From assembly GCF_964340395.1 (NCBI RefSeq), contig NC_135555.1, positions 25,362,725-25,426,724 of the forward strand: a stretch of DNA of 64,000 nt, read 5' to 3'. The DNA comes from Glandiceps talaboti. Its lineage: Eukaryota > Hemichordata > Enteropneusta > Spengelidae. Position 1 is the first letter of the stretch. The number at the start of each line of letters is the position of its first letter. A program made the position numbers and the translations under genes. Under the pieces are notes generated by a model. It saw only the letters and a program-made list of their open reading frames with translations, had not been told where the DNA came from and did not search any database. This document shows, piece after piece, positions 13,401 to 28,400 of this stretch.

Positions 13401-16400
13401 ATCTTTCTAAGTATTTCCTTTTCCACCATGTCAATATATTTTCTTTCCTTCCTCATCCACACCAACTATTTTTCTCCCAGTGTGATTTGTTTATATTTTC
13501 CTAGTAATATTTTCAAATAAAATGACTGTTGTAAAATTTGCAGTTGATGCAAACACCGAAAACCTGAAAAATCATGCTGTAATTTACTATTGTTGAACAA
13601 TATTCAATGAGTCACTGGTCATTCCAGGTATGTTTTCTTGATAGAGTAAACAAAGTACGTTAAGGACAGCAGGTCCAGATTGTTTTGAAAAGTGATCAGT
13701 CAAGAAAGACTGCTTCTCAATATTGATACAATGTTATAATTTTCCAGACTTGTTGGCACCAAGGTTATACAATGTATCCAAAATCCTATCAGACATGTGC
13801 AGTGTCTGATAAGTACAGCATGAACACAGGCATAAACTCATCCCTGATCAATAATCATATGAAATTCTCCTTGCCCCTTGGGACAAGTACTTTTCAAAAC
13901 AACTTGCCCAAGCCTTGAAATCACTTGCCCAGGGCAAGTAAAAGGCCATTATTTCGACCCCTGTGTAGGTCGGCGGACTACGTAATATAATAAACTGTCA
14001 ATCATATGTAGGTCGGCGGACTATGGAATGGAATAAACTGTCAATCATATGTAGGTCGGCGGACTACGGAATGTAATAAACTGTCAATCATATGTAGGTA
14101 TGCTGACTATGGAATATAATAAACTGTCAATCATATGTAGGTCTGCAGACTACGGAATGTAATAAACTGTCAATCATATGTAGGTATGCTGACTACGGAA
14201 TGTAATAAACTGTCAATCATATGTAGGTCTGCAGACTATGGAATGTAATAAACTGTCAATCATATGTAGGTATGCTGACTATGGAATGTAATAAACTGTC
14301 AATCATATGTAGGTATGATGACTATGGAATATAATAAACTGTCAATCATATGTAGGTATGCTGACTATGGAATGTAATAAACTGTCAATCATATGTAGGT
14401 CTGCTGACTATGGAATGTAATAAACTGTCAATCATATGTAGGTCGGCGGACTATGGAATGTAATAAACTGTCAATCATATGTAGGTCTGCTGACTATGGA
14501 ATGTAATAAACTGTCAATCATATGTAGGTATGCTGACTATGGAATATAATAAACTGTCAATCATATGTAGGTCTGCGGACTATGGAATGTAATAAACTGT
14601 CAATCATATGTAGGTCTGCTGACTACGGAATATAATAAACTGTCAATCATATGTAGGTCTGCTGACTACGGAATGTAATAAACTGTCAATCATATGTAGG
14701 TCTGCTGACTATGGAATGTAATAAACTGTCAATCATATGTAGGTCTGCTGACTATGGAATGTAATAAACTGTCAATCATATGTAGGTATGCTGACTACGG
14801 AATGTAATAAACTGTCAATCATATGTAGGTATGCTGACTATGGAATGTAATAAACTGTCAATCATATGTAGGTATGCTGACTACGGAATGTAATAAACTG
14901 TCAATCATATGTAGGTCTGCTGACTATGGAATGTAATAAACTGTCAATCATATGTAGGTATGCTGACTATGAAATGTAATAAACTGTCAATCATATGTAG
15001 GTATGCTGACTACGGAATGTAATAAACTGTCAATCATATGTAGGTCGGCGGACTACGGAATGTAATAAACTGTCAATCATATGTAGGTCGGCGGACTACG
15101 GAATGTAATAAACTGTCAATCATATGTAGGTCTGCGGACTATGGAATGTAATAAACTGTCAATCATATGTAGGTCTGCAGACTACGGAATGTAATAAACT
15201 GTCAATCATATGTAGGTATGCTGACTACGGAATGTAATAAACTGTCAATCATATGTAGGTATGCTGACTACGGAATGTAATAAACTGTCAATCATATGTA
15301 GGTATGCTGACTACGGAATGTAATAAACTGTCAATCATATGTAGGTATGCTGACTACGGAATATAATAAACTGTCAATCATATGTAGGTCTGCGGACTAT
15401 GGAATGTAATAAACTGTCAATCATATGTAGGTCTGCTGACTATGGAATGTAATAAACTGTCAATCATATGTAGGTCTGCAGACTACGGAATGTAATAAAC
15501 TGTCAATCATATGTAGGTATGCTGACTACGGAATGTAATAAACTGTCAATCATATGTAGGTCTGCGGACTACGGAATGTAATAAACTGTCAATCATATGT
15601 AGGTCTGCGGACTATGGAATGTAATAAACTGTCAATCATATGTAGGTCTGCTGACTACGGAATATAATAAACTGTCAATCATATGTAGGTCTGCTGACTA
15701 TGGAATGTAATAAACTGTCAATCATATGTAGGTATGCTGACTATGGAATGTAATAAACTGTCAATCATATGTAGGTATGCTGACTATGGAATATAATAAA
15801 CTGTCAATCATATGTAGGTCTGCTGACTACGGAATATAATAAACTGTCAATCATATGTAGGTCTGCGGACTAGGGAATGTAATAAACTGTCAATCATATG
15901 TAGGTCTGCTGACTACGGAATATAATAAACTGTCAATCATATGTAGGTATGCTGACTATGGAATGTAATAAACTGTCAATCATATGTAGGTATGCTGACT
16001 ATGGAATGTAATAAACTGTCAATCATATGTAGGTATGCTGACTACGGAATGTAATAAACTGTCAATCATATGTAGGTCTGCTGACTACGGAATATAATAA
16101 ACTGTCAATCATATGTAGGTCTGCTGACTATGGAATGTAATAAACTGTCAATCATATGTAGGTATGCTGACTACGGAATGTAATAAACTGTCAATCATAT
16201 GTAGGTCTGCGGACTACGGAATGTAATAAACTGTCAATCATATGTAGGTATGCTGACTATGGAATGTAATAAACTGTCAATCATATGTAGGTATGCTGAC
16301 TACGGAATGTAATAAACTGTCAATCATATGTAGGTATGCGGACTATGGAATGTAATAAACTGTCAATCATATGTAGGTATGCTGACTACGGAATGTAATA

Positions 16401-19400
16401 AACTGTCAATCATATGTAGGTATGCTGACTACGGAATGTAATAAACTGTCAATCATATGTACGCCTACAGTCTACGGAATTAATATCATCAGGTAAAGGG
16501 CTATGTTCCAGATCTGAAACTGGTTGTCTCACACTCTCAGTTTGCAGGAATGTCACAATAATATGATCCCTTTTCATACCTACATTTTAATCCTAATCCA
16601 AAGAGTGGCTTTAACATTTCAATCAAAATGTGACATCAATTTCAAACTTCTACACCTTTTGCAAATTTCACTGTGTATATGTAAAGCTCATAGAAATAAT
16701 GTTAGCTGGAAGTTCAATACCACAGTTTTCCAACACTTCTAGTAACTGTTATTCCTATGGTCTTCAAATGCGTGTACATTGAATGTATCATAACATGATG
16801 TTTTCATCTATGCCTTTCAAGGCTGTAACAGGAAAAACAGTTGGGTGGCTTAGAACTACACAAATCTTTGCCTTGTGTAGCTGACTGTACAGTAAAGAAA
16901 GCAATACATATACTTTTCAGAAGAGATATTTTAGATGTACGGTGATAAACTAAGTATAAGTTTGGTACTTACTGGCAAACAACTTATAAGATGTACGATG
17001 ATAAACTAAGTATAAGTTTGGTACTTACTGGCAAACAACTTGTAAGATGTACGATGATAAACTAAGTATAAGTTTGGTACTTACTGGCAAACAACTTATA
17101 AGATGTACGGTGATAAACTAAGTATAAGTTTGGTACTTACTGGCAAACAACTTGTAAGATGTACGATGATAAACTAAGTATAAGTTTGGTACTTACTGGC
17201 AAACAACTTATAAGATGTACGGTGATAAACTAAGTATAAGTTTGGTACTTACTAGCAAACAACTTATAAGATGTACGATGATAAACTAAGTATAAGTTTG
17301 GTACTTACTGGCAAACAACTTGTAAGATCGTTGAGTCATACTTAGTTTGGACTTCACCACCGAGGACAATAATTCTACAAGACAAACAACAAATTATGTT
17401 TAGTACTTACAACAATAAAGAGTGCCAATGGCACTGTAGCACAACTGCACAGTTGGGAAGGAATTAGGGTGAAGCAATTTTATTGAGTCTCATTGTGTTC
17501 TAAGTGTAAGCAGTTTTTGATGTGTGGACTGTAAATATCGCAGTTCGTGTTCATCGTGGTTACAGGTGTGTACGGACTATAAATATCGCAATTCATGTTC
17601 ATTGTGGTTACAGGTGTGTATGGACTGTAAATATCGCAATTCATGTTCATTATGGTTACAGGTGTGTATGGCCTGTAAATATCGCAATTCATGTTCATTG
17701 TGGTTACAAGTGTGTATGGACTGTAAATATTGCAATTCATGTTCATTGTGGTTACAAGTGTGTATGGACTGTAAATATCGCAATTCATGTTCATTGTGGT
17801 TACAAGTGTGTATGGACTGTAAATATCGCAATTCATGTTCATTATGGTTACAGGTGTGTATGGACTGTAAATATCGCAATTCATGTTCATTGTGGTTACA
17901 AGTGTGTATGGACTGTAAATATTGCAATTCATGTTCATTGTGGTTACAGGTGTGTATGGACTGTAAATATTGCAATTCATGTTCATTATGGTTACAGGTG
18001 TGTATGGACTGTAAATATCGCAATGCATGTTCATTGTGGTTACAGGTGTGTATGGACTGTAAATATTGCAATTCATGTTCATTGTGGTTACAGGGGTATA
18101 TTTATATCATAATAGAGCCTCCCACTATTACTTACATGTATCAATTTCTCAGTAGGTGGTTTCTATGCTAATTATCAACTTCAAAAGGTATGAGAGGCTG
18201 GTAATAGTGAATGAATGTAGTTGAATGTAGTGGAGTGACAGATTCAGTCAGTAGACAGGCCATAGTGAATGAGTGTAGTGGAATCACAGATTCAGTCAGT
18301 AGACAGGCTATAGTGAATGAGTGTAGTGGAATCACAGATTCAGTCAGTAGACAGGCTATAGTGAATGAGTGTAGTGGAATCACAGATTCAGTCAGTAGAC
18401 AGGCCATAGTGAATGAGTGTAGTGGAGTGACAGATTCAGTCAGTAGACAGGCTATAGTGAATGAGTGTAGTGGAATGACAGATTTAGTCAGTAGACAGGC
18501 TATAGTGAATGAGTGTAGTGGAGTGACAGATTCAGTCAGTAGACAGGCTATAGTGAATGAGTGTAGTGGAATGACAGATTTAGTCAGTAGACAGGCCATA
18601 GTGAATGAGTGTAGTGGAGTGACAGATTCAGTCAGTGGACAGGCTATAGTGAATGAGTGTAGTGGAATCACAGATTTAGTCAGTAGACAGGCTATAGTGA
18701 ATGAGTGTAGTGGAATCACAGATTCAGTCAGTAGACAGGCTATAGTGAATGAGTGTAGTAGAGTTATAGATTTAGTCAGTAGACAGGCTATAGTGAATGA
18801 GTGTAGTAGAGTTATAGATTTAGTCAGTAGACAGGCTATAGTGAATGAGTGTAGTAAAGTCACAGATTTAGTCAGTAGACAGGCTATAGTGAATGAGTGC
18901 AGTGGAGTCACAGATTTAGTCAGTAGACAGGCTATAGTGAATGAGTGTAGTTGAATCACAGATTCAGTCAGTAGACAGGCTATAGTGAATGAGTGTAGTG
19001 GAGTGACAGATTTAGTCAGTAGACAGGCTATAGTGAATGAGTGTAGTGGAGTGACAGATTCAGTCAGTGGACAGGCTATTGTGAATGAGTGTAGTGGAGT
19101 GACAGATTCAGTCAGTAGACAGGCTATAGTGAATGAGTGTAGTAGAGTTATAGATTAGTCAGTAGACAGAGTATAGTGAATGAGTGTAGTGGAGTTACAG
19201 ATTCAGTCAGTAGACAGGCTATAGTGAATGAGTGTAGTGGAGTGACAGATTTAGTTAGTAGACAGGCTATAGTGAATGAGTGTAGTGGAGTCACATATTC
19301 AGTCAGTAGACAGGCTATAGTGAATGAGTGTAGTTGAATCACAGATTCAGTCAGTAGACAGGCTATAGTGAATGAGTGTAGTGGAATCACAGATTTAGTC

Positions 19401-22400
19401 AGTAGACAGGCTATAGTGAATGAGTGTAGTGGAGTCACAGATTCAGTCAGTAGACAGGCTATAGTGAATGAGTGTAGTGGAATCACAGATTCAGTCAGTG
19501 GACAGGCTATAGAATGAGTGTAGTGGAGTGACAGATTTAGTCAGTAGACAGGCTATAGTGAATGAGTGTAGTTGAATCACAGATTTAGTCAGTAGACAGG
19601 CTATAGTGAATGAGTGTAGTGGAGTGACAGATTCAGTCAGTAGACAGGCTATAGTGAATGAGTGTAGTGGAGTGACAGATTCAGTCAGTAGACAGGCTAT
19701 AGTGAATGAGTGTAGTGGAGTGACAGATTCAGTCAGTAGACAGGCTATAGTGAATGAGTGTAGTGGAGTGACAGATTTAGTCAGTAGACAGGCTATAGTG
19801 AATGAGTGTAGTTGAATCACAGATTCAGTCAGTAGACAGGCTATAGTGAATGAGTGCAGTGGAGTGACAGATTTAGTCAGTAGACAGGCTATAGTGAATG
19901 AGTGTAGTGGAGTCACAGATTCAGTCAGTAGACAGGCTATAGTGAATGAGTGTAGTGGAGTCACAGATTCAGTCAGTAGACAGGCTATAGTGAATGAGTG
20001 TAGTGGAGTGACAGATTTAGTCAGTAGACAGGCTATAGTGAATGAGTGTAGTGGAGTGACAGATTCAGTCAGTGGACAGGCTATAGTGAATGAGTGTAGT
20101 GGAATCACAGATTCAGTCAGTGGACAGGCTATAGTGAATGAGTGTAGTGGAGTGACAGATTCAGTCAGTAGACAGGCTATAGTGAATGAGTGTAGTGGAG
20201 TGACAGATTTAGTCAGTAGACAGGCTATAGTGAATGGGTGTAGTGGAGTGACAGATTCAGTCAGTGGACAGGCTATAGTGAATGAGTGTAGTGGAATCAC
20301 AGATTCAGTCAGTGGACAGGCTATAGTGAATGAGTGTAGTGGAATCACAGATTCAGTTAGTAGACAGGCTATAGTGAATGAGTGTAGTGGAGTGACAGAT
20401 TCAGTCAGTGGACAGGCTATTGTGAATGAGTTTAGTGGAGTGACAGATTTAGTTAGTAGACAGGCTATAGTGAATGAGTGTAGTGGAGTGACAGATTTAG
20501 TCAGTAGACAGGCTATAGCGAATGAATGGAGTCACAGATTTAGTCAGTAGACAGGCTATAGCGAATGAATGGAGTCACAGATTTAGTCAGTAGACAGGCT
20601 ATAGAATGAGTGTAGTGGAGTCACAGATTTAGTCAGTGGACAGGCTATAGAATGAGTGTAGTGGAGTCACAGATTTAGTCAGTAGACAGGCTATAGAATG
20701 AGTGTAGTGGAGTCACAGATTCAGTCAGTAGACAGGCCATAGTGAATGAGTGTAGTGGAGTCATAGATTCAGTCAGTAGACAGGCTATACTGAATGAGTG
20801 TAGTGGAGTCATAGATTCAGTCTGTAGACAGGCTATAGTGAATGAGTGTAGTGGAGTGACAGATTCAGTCAGTAGACAGGCTATAGAATGAGTGTAGTGG
20901 AGTCACAGATTCAGTCAGTAGACAGGCCATAGTGAATGAGTGTAGTGGAGTGACAGATTCAGTCAGTGGACAGGCTATAGTGAATGAGTGTAGTGGAGTG
21001 ACAGATTCAGTCAGTAGACAGGCTATAGCGAATGAGTGTAGTGGAGTGACAGATTCAGTCAGTAGACAGGCTATAGTGAATGAGTGTAGTGGAGTGACAG
21101 ATTCAGTCAGTGGACAGGCTATAGTGAATGAGTGTAGTGGAGTGACAGATTCAGTCAGTAGACAGGCTATAGTGAATGAGTGTAGTGGAGTGACAGATTC
21201 AGTCAGTGGACAGGCTATAGTGAATGAGTGTAGTGGAGTGACAGATTCAGTCAGTGGACAGGCTATAGTGAATGAGTGTAGTGGAGTGACAGATTCAGTC
21301 AGTGGACAGGCTATAGTGAATGAGTGTAGTGGAGTCACAGATTTAGTCAGTAGACAGACTATAGTGAATGAGTGTAGTGGAGTGACAGATTCAGTCAGTA
21401 GACAGGCTATAGAATGAGTGTAGTGGAGTCACAGATTCAGTCAGTAGACAGGCTATAGCGAATGAATGGAGTTTAGTCAGTAGACAGGCTATAGAATGAG
21501 TGTAGTGGAGTGACAGATTCAGTCAGTAGACAGGCTATAGAATGAGTGTAGTGGAGTGACAGATTCAGTCAGTAGACAGGCTATAGTGAATGAGTAGTGT
21601 CCAACCCCACACAGGATTCAGTAATACCTTTATATGGTAACCTACCTTTGCTGATTTCCAAATCCACATTATATTCAATTTTCTTCTGAAGTTTCTGGCA
21701 TCCACCACTCTTGTCATACACAAATCTCTTTAAATGGAGCACTAACACTGGTGGCAGAACTTCTAGTGTGATCCTTCGGAAAGTTTCAACCTAACAATGA
21801 TGAAAGAAAGAAAACAACAATGAAGTGCATGACAAAGTAGTCTTGCTGCTCATGCTCCCTTGAGGCAGTGCCCTGCATATAGGCCTGAGTTAAACAGTGA
21901 ATTATGAATTAAACACTTAATTCACATCCTAATTCTGTACCACACTTAATTCACATCCTAATTCCATACCACACTTAATTCACATCCTAATTCCATACCA
22001 CACTTAATTCACATCCTAATTCCATACCACACTTAATTCACATCCTAATTCCGTACCACACTTAATTCACATCCTAATTCTGTACCACACTTAATTCACA
22101 TCCTAATTCCATACCACACTTAATTCACATCCTAATTCCATACCACACTTAATTCACATCCTAATTCCGTACCACACTTAATTCACATCCTAATTCCGTA
22201 CCACACTTAATTCACATCCTAATTCCGTACCACACTTAATTCACATCCTAATTCCGTACCACACTTAATTCACATCCTAATTCTGTACCACACTTAATTC
22301 ACATCCTAATTCTGTACCACACTTAATTCACATCCTAATTCCATACCACACTTAATTCACATCCTAATTCTGTACCACACTTAATTCACATCCTAATTCT

Positions 22401-25400
22401 GTACCACACTTAATTCACATCCTAATTCTGTACCACACTTAATTCACATCCTAATTCCATACCACACTTAATTCACATCCTAATTCCATACCACACTTAA
22501 TTCACATCCTAATTCCATACCACACTTAATTCACATCCTAATTCCATACCACACTTAATTCACATCCTAATTCCATACCACACTTAATTCACATCCTAAT
22601 TCCATACCACACTTAATTCACATCCTAATTCCATACTACACTTAATTCACATCCTAATTCTGTACCACACTTAATTCACATCCTAATTCCATACCACACT
22701 TAATTCACATCCTAATTCCATACCACACTTAATTCACATCCTAATTCTGTACCACACTTAATTCACATCCTAATTCCATACCACACTTAATTCACATCCT
22801 AATTCCATACCACACTTAATTCACATCCTAATTCCATACCACACTTAATTCACATCCTAATTCCATACCACACTTAATTCACATCCTAATTCCATACTAC
22901 ACTTAATTCACATCCTAATTCCATACCACACTTAATTCACATCCTAATTCTGTACCACACTTAATTCACATCCTAATTCCGTACCACACTTAATTCACAT
23001 CCTAATTCTGTACCACACTTAATTCACATCCTATGTAATGATTTGTCAATACATAGTCACATAACACTGATCACTTTTACACTGTTATTCTGAAAGTGAC
23101 ATCAATTAAGAATGCTTGAAATGGTGCCTGTATAGATAAACTAATGACTGATAATGTCAAATACATATGCATAGATGTTTTAAACAGTAGACAAATATGG
23201 TATCTACAGATGTATAGATGTTAGTTTTGAAACTCTAGGATTTTTGCAACCCTTGTCTTGAAAATAGCATGAAATGGCATTAAAGCACAACTGTATTTGA
23301 CTGTTGCTATGGGCGTGGTCTTGTTGCTAGGCCTATTTGCATACATTTTTTGAATCTTTATTGAATTACCTACCCATCCCTGTTATGTAAAATGCATCAT
23401 CATTTCACTGTTGCTAAGGGTCATCGTTGATAGGACCAATTGTGTCAAAATGTTTTCAATAACAAATCATTGAGAATGATATAGTCCCCGCTATAATTGG
23501 GTTTTAAGGAATTATCACTACTCTGATCACGCAACAACATTTGTGAACCTAAAACAAACAGACTTAGATATGTTGTGTGTGCTTGTTGGGCATGGAATAT
23601 GCCTCCAACAATAAAGGATTGGTTGGGTATGGGGGATCATATCACGATGAAAATGGAGTCTGAGTTATGGCTTTGGACATGGAAAATTCACAAACAAAAT
23701 GGCTGCCAGGCAGCCATATTGGATCGTATCACGACGAAAATGGATATGCACATGTATGTCATAGAACGCTGTCCTAATACCAACTTTGAATGAGATCTGT
23801 TCAAGCATGTCTTAGTAATGGCTTTGGACATGGAAAATTCACAAACAAAATGGCTGCCAGGCAGCCATATTGGATCGTATCACGACGAAAATGGATATGC
23901 ACATGTATGTCATAGAACACTGTCCTAATACCAACTTTGAATGAGATCTGTTTAAGCATGTCTGAGTTATGGCTTTGGACATGGAAAATTCACAAACAAA
24001 ATGGCTGCCAGGCAGCCATATTGGATTGTATCACGACGAAAATGGATATGCACATGTATGTCATAGAACACTGTCCTAATACCAACTTTAAATGAGATCT
24101 GTTCAAGCATGTCATGGCTTTGGACATGAAAATTCGCAAACAACATGGCTGCCAGGCAGCCATATTGGATCGTATCATGACGAAAATGGATATGCACATG
24201 TATGTCATAGAACACTGTGCTAATACCAACTTTGAATGAGATCTGTTTAAGCATGTCTGAGTTATGGCTTTGGACATGAAAATTCGCAAACAAAATGGCT
24301 ACCAGGCAGCCATATTGGATCATATCACAATGAAAATGGATATGCACATGTATGTCATAGAACACTGTCCTAATACCAACTTTGAATGAGATCTGTTCAA
24401 GCATGTCTGAGTTATGGCTTTGGACATGAAAATTCACAAACAAAATGGCTGCTAGGCGGCCATATTGGATCGTATCATGACAACAATGAATATGCACATG
24501 TATGTCATAGAACACTGTCCTAATACCAACTTTGAATGAGATCTGTTCAAGCATGTCTGAGTTATGGCTTTAGACAGGGAAAATTCGCAAACAAAATGGT
24601 TGCTAGGCGGCCATATTGGATCGTATCATAAAACAAATTGACGTGCATATGTATGCCATAGCATGTTGCTCCTGTACCAAGTTTGAAAAAAATCGGTCCA
24701 GGCATCTCCAAGAAACGGCTGCGGGCGGACGGACGGAACCCAATCCATAAGTCCCCGTTCCGGACTTCGTCCGCGAGGACTAATAACTGCAGAGTAATAC
24801 TGCCAGAAACATACCCACAAAGTTTCAATCCCATTCACCATGCAGTTATTTTTGTTTTTTTACCAAACTTGAGATTTTTTGACATAATTTGTATATTGCT
24901 GATGGGATCACAACATTGTGAATACCTTCATCTACACATCCCCAGATATGTATCCCCGATTACATTTCAGCTCAATCTGCTCAGTAGTTTTGGAATTATA
25001 GATTTTTGACCAAAATGAAACACTTTAGCCCTAATTTGCATATCACTGATGGGATCACCATGTCATGAACAATTCTTAATATAAACATCCTGAAGAACGT
25101 TCCAACCAAATTTCAGCCTAATCCGCTCAACGGTTTTGGAATGAAAGATTTTTTACCCAAAAAGACAAACTGTTACACCTAATTTGCATATCAATGATGG
25201 GATCATCATGTTATGAACAATTCTTAATCTAAACACTCCTAAGAACATTTCCACCAAATTTCAGACTGATCTGACCAAAATCACATTTTTTAAAACCCAA
25301 ATCAAACACTTGTTGAAAATCATTTTGATCTGAACAATTTCCCAACTAGACACCCAAGGTAATACATCCACCAAATATCATGGCAATCGGTCCAGCAATA

Positions 25401-25415
25401 TGTGACTTCACGTTG

Positions 25416-25452
<37 letters not shown>

Positions 25453-28400
25453 CACACTCCTACACACACCCCTATACACACACACACACACACACACATC
25501 CACATCCACAGACAGACACTTTGCCATGCCTATAGCACTACTAAACCTTATCAGTTCAGATGTGCTAAAAGGGACTTGGTAAAGACACATTTGACAATTA
25601 TTAAAAGAAGTAAGGTTTTGCAGATTCCTGTGTTGTTCCATGGACAACTTACACTGTTTTCATACGACATCCCTAGGGAACTGTACCGAATAGGTGGATC
25701 TGAAATGAATATGCATGTACCCTAGATGTTTTAGGCCAGACATACAATGCAGGAAATGTGTTACACCAAACACATTGTCTGATCGTACTCATGTAAAACC
25801 ATACATCAGTTTCCCTTGGACCTGTGGATCACACAAATACAGACTGTTTACCTTAAACTCCGCAATGACATCACAGTCTCTCCAAAGTAGACACTTGATG
25901 TTGCCCTTGTGATAAGTCAACACGCACACAATCAAAGTTTATTATTCCATTTGAAGCCTGTCTGGAGATGATGACTTACCTCTGTCTTGGTCTTTGGACT
26001 GGTATAATCATGAAGAGTTTCACGACTTACAAGTGACTGTAGGGCATCCTTCACTGACCATATCTTATCAGACTAAGAAAGGCAACAAAAACGCAATAGT
26101 GATATAATTATATCCATGCGGGGTGGTGTGGGTGTGGGAGGGTGAAATTAAGTTTGTGGTTGCCATGGTCATTTTAAATGATTGCTAGAGATTTCTAAAA
26201 TTAGTTACCTGAAATTATACTATAAGTTATTTTGACCCCAACTCCCATGTTAACCATTAGTTACCAGGGTTACATGTTCTTTTAGCCACCCACTGTGATA
26301 GGCAGGAATTGGCTGGAATTTGATAACTGACCCCGAAGGTCAAAGGTCAAGGTCTCCAAAGATAGCTTGTATATGAGAATATGGGATAGACACTTGTATG
26401 GAGAGTCTGTGCATTACAGTTTTTGAGTTATGCAGTAAATGTTGGTTTTTAACTACAAATATGGCCGCCATTTGCTCAAATTTGCATATATAAAAAAAAC
26501 AAATATGTCCCACATGATATGCCATCTTTGTGTCAGAATTGAAAGAAATCAGATATTGCATGTATGAGAATGATGTACAATGGATGGATACCTGAATGCA
26601 CAGATGTATGGACAGAGTCCATTGTAAAAGCACCTCATAAACACAAACTGACGTGCATATGCACAGGACATTATTTGATGTTTACTGAAAGTTTGGTTGG
26701 AATTGGCCCATGCGTATTTGAGATAGACGTGGACATGGACAGACATCTTTGCCGTTTTGGCTAATAAACTTGTTGTTGATTTGTGATTGTTGCATTTTTG
26801 TACAACAGATATTTCACATTATGGCTTGTCGCCATAGCAACACAACAAATTACACCTTTTACTTCAACATTAATTGAGAAAATACTTGACTCACCTGAAT
26901 GTCCAGCTGTAGAGTAAAGAATGGCTGAAGTGTTGCCGACTCTTTAGAGCCATGTTGATGTAAAGCTGATCTCATCTGTCCTCCAAATATGTCAGATATC
27001 AAAGACTGAGTGAAGTTGGCCTATAACATTGATCAGATATTAAAGACTGAGTGAAGTTGGCCTACGACAATAACATTGATATCAAAGACTGAGTGAAGTT
27101 GGCCTACGACAATAACATTGATATCAAAGACTGAGTGAAGTTGGCCTACGACAATAACATTGATATCAAAGACTGAGTGAAGTTGGCCTATGACAATAAC
27201 AATGATATCAAAGATGGAGTGAAGTTGGCCTACGACAATAACAATGATATCAAAGACTGAGTGAAGTTGGCCTACGACAATAACAATGATATCAAAGACC
27301 GAGTGAAGTTGGCCTACGACAATAACAATGATATCAAAGATGGAGTGAAGTTGGCCTATAACAATAACAATGATATCAAAGGCCAAGTGAAGTTGGCCTA
27401 TGACAATAACAATGATATCAAAGACTGAGTGAAGTTGGCCTACGACAATAACAATGATATCAAAGATGGAGTGAAGTTGGCCTACGACAATAACAATGAT
27501 ATCAAAGACTGAGTGAAGTTGGCCTACGACAATAACAATGATATCAAAGACTGAGTGAAGTTGGCCTACGACAATAACATTGATATCAAAGGCCGAGTGA
27601 AGTTGGCCTACGACAATAACAATGATATCAAAGATGGAGTGAAGTTGGCCTATAACAATAACAATGATATCAAAGACTGAGTGAAGTTGGCCTACAACAA
27701 TAACAATATCAAAGACTGAGTGAAGTTGGCCTACGACAATAACAATGATATCAAAGATGGAGTGAAGTTGGCCTATAACAATAACAATGATATCAAAGAC
27801 TGAGTGAAGTTGCCCTACGACAATAACAATGATATCAAAGACTGAGTGAAGTTGGCCTATGACAATAACAATGATATCAAAGACTGAGTGAAGTTGGCCT
27901 ACAACAATAACAATGATATCAAAGACTGAGTGAAGTTGGCCTATAACAATAACAATGATATCAAAGACTGAGTGAAGTTGGCCTACAACAATAACATTGA
28001 TATCAAAGACTGAGTGAAGTTGGCCTACGACAATAACATTGATATCAAAGACTGAGTGAAGTTGGCCTATGACAATAACAATGATATCAAAGACTGAGTG
28101 AAGTTGCCCTACGACAATAACAATGATATCAAAGACTGAGTGAAGTTGGCCTATGACAATAACAATGATATCAAAGACTGAGTGAAGTTGGCCTATGACA
28201 ATAACAATGATATCAAAGACTGAGTGAAGTTGCCCTACGACAATAACAATGATATCAAAGACTGAGTGAAGTTGGCCTATGACAATAACAATGATATCAA
28301 AGACTGAGTGAAGTTGGCCTATGACAATAACAATGATATCAAAGACTGAGTGAAGTTGGCCTATGACAATAACAATGATATCAAAGACTGGGTGAAGTTG

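Larger units (their letters stand above)
23284..25567 (+). mobile_element. TAGCACAACTG-family element, copy 2, with a nested repeat
   Basis: The left end at 23284 reads agcacaactgtatttgactg and the right end reads cagttcagatgtgct, as in copy 1. The interior is split by the hairpin-headed tandem element (23560-24785). A CA microsatellite occupies 25421-25499. Confidence 0.55.

Noticed and set aside
17480-21417. Several long open frames on both strands (for example [16 protein letters not shown] and [16 protein letters not shown] repeats)
   Set aside because: Both arrays have 48-bp units, open in several frames on both strands at once. That is expected from periodicity and not from coding.
23967-24554. 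195-codon minus-strand frame across the 150-bp units
   Set aside because: It repeats with the units, contains the palindromic element sequence and has no protein signature.
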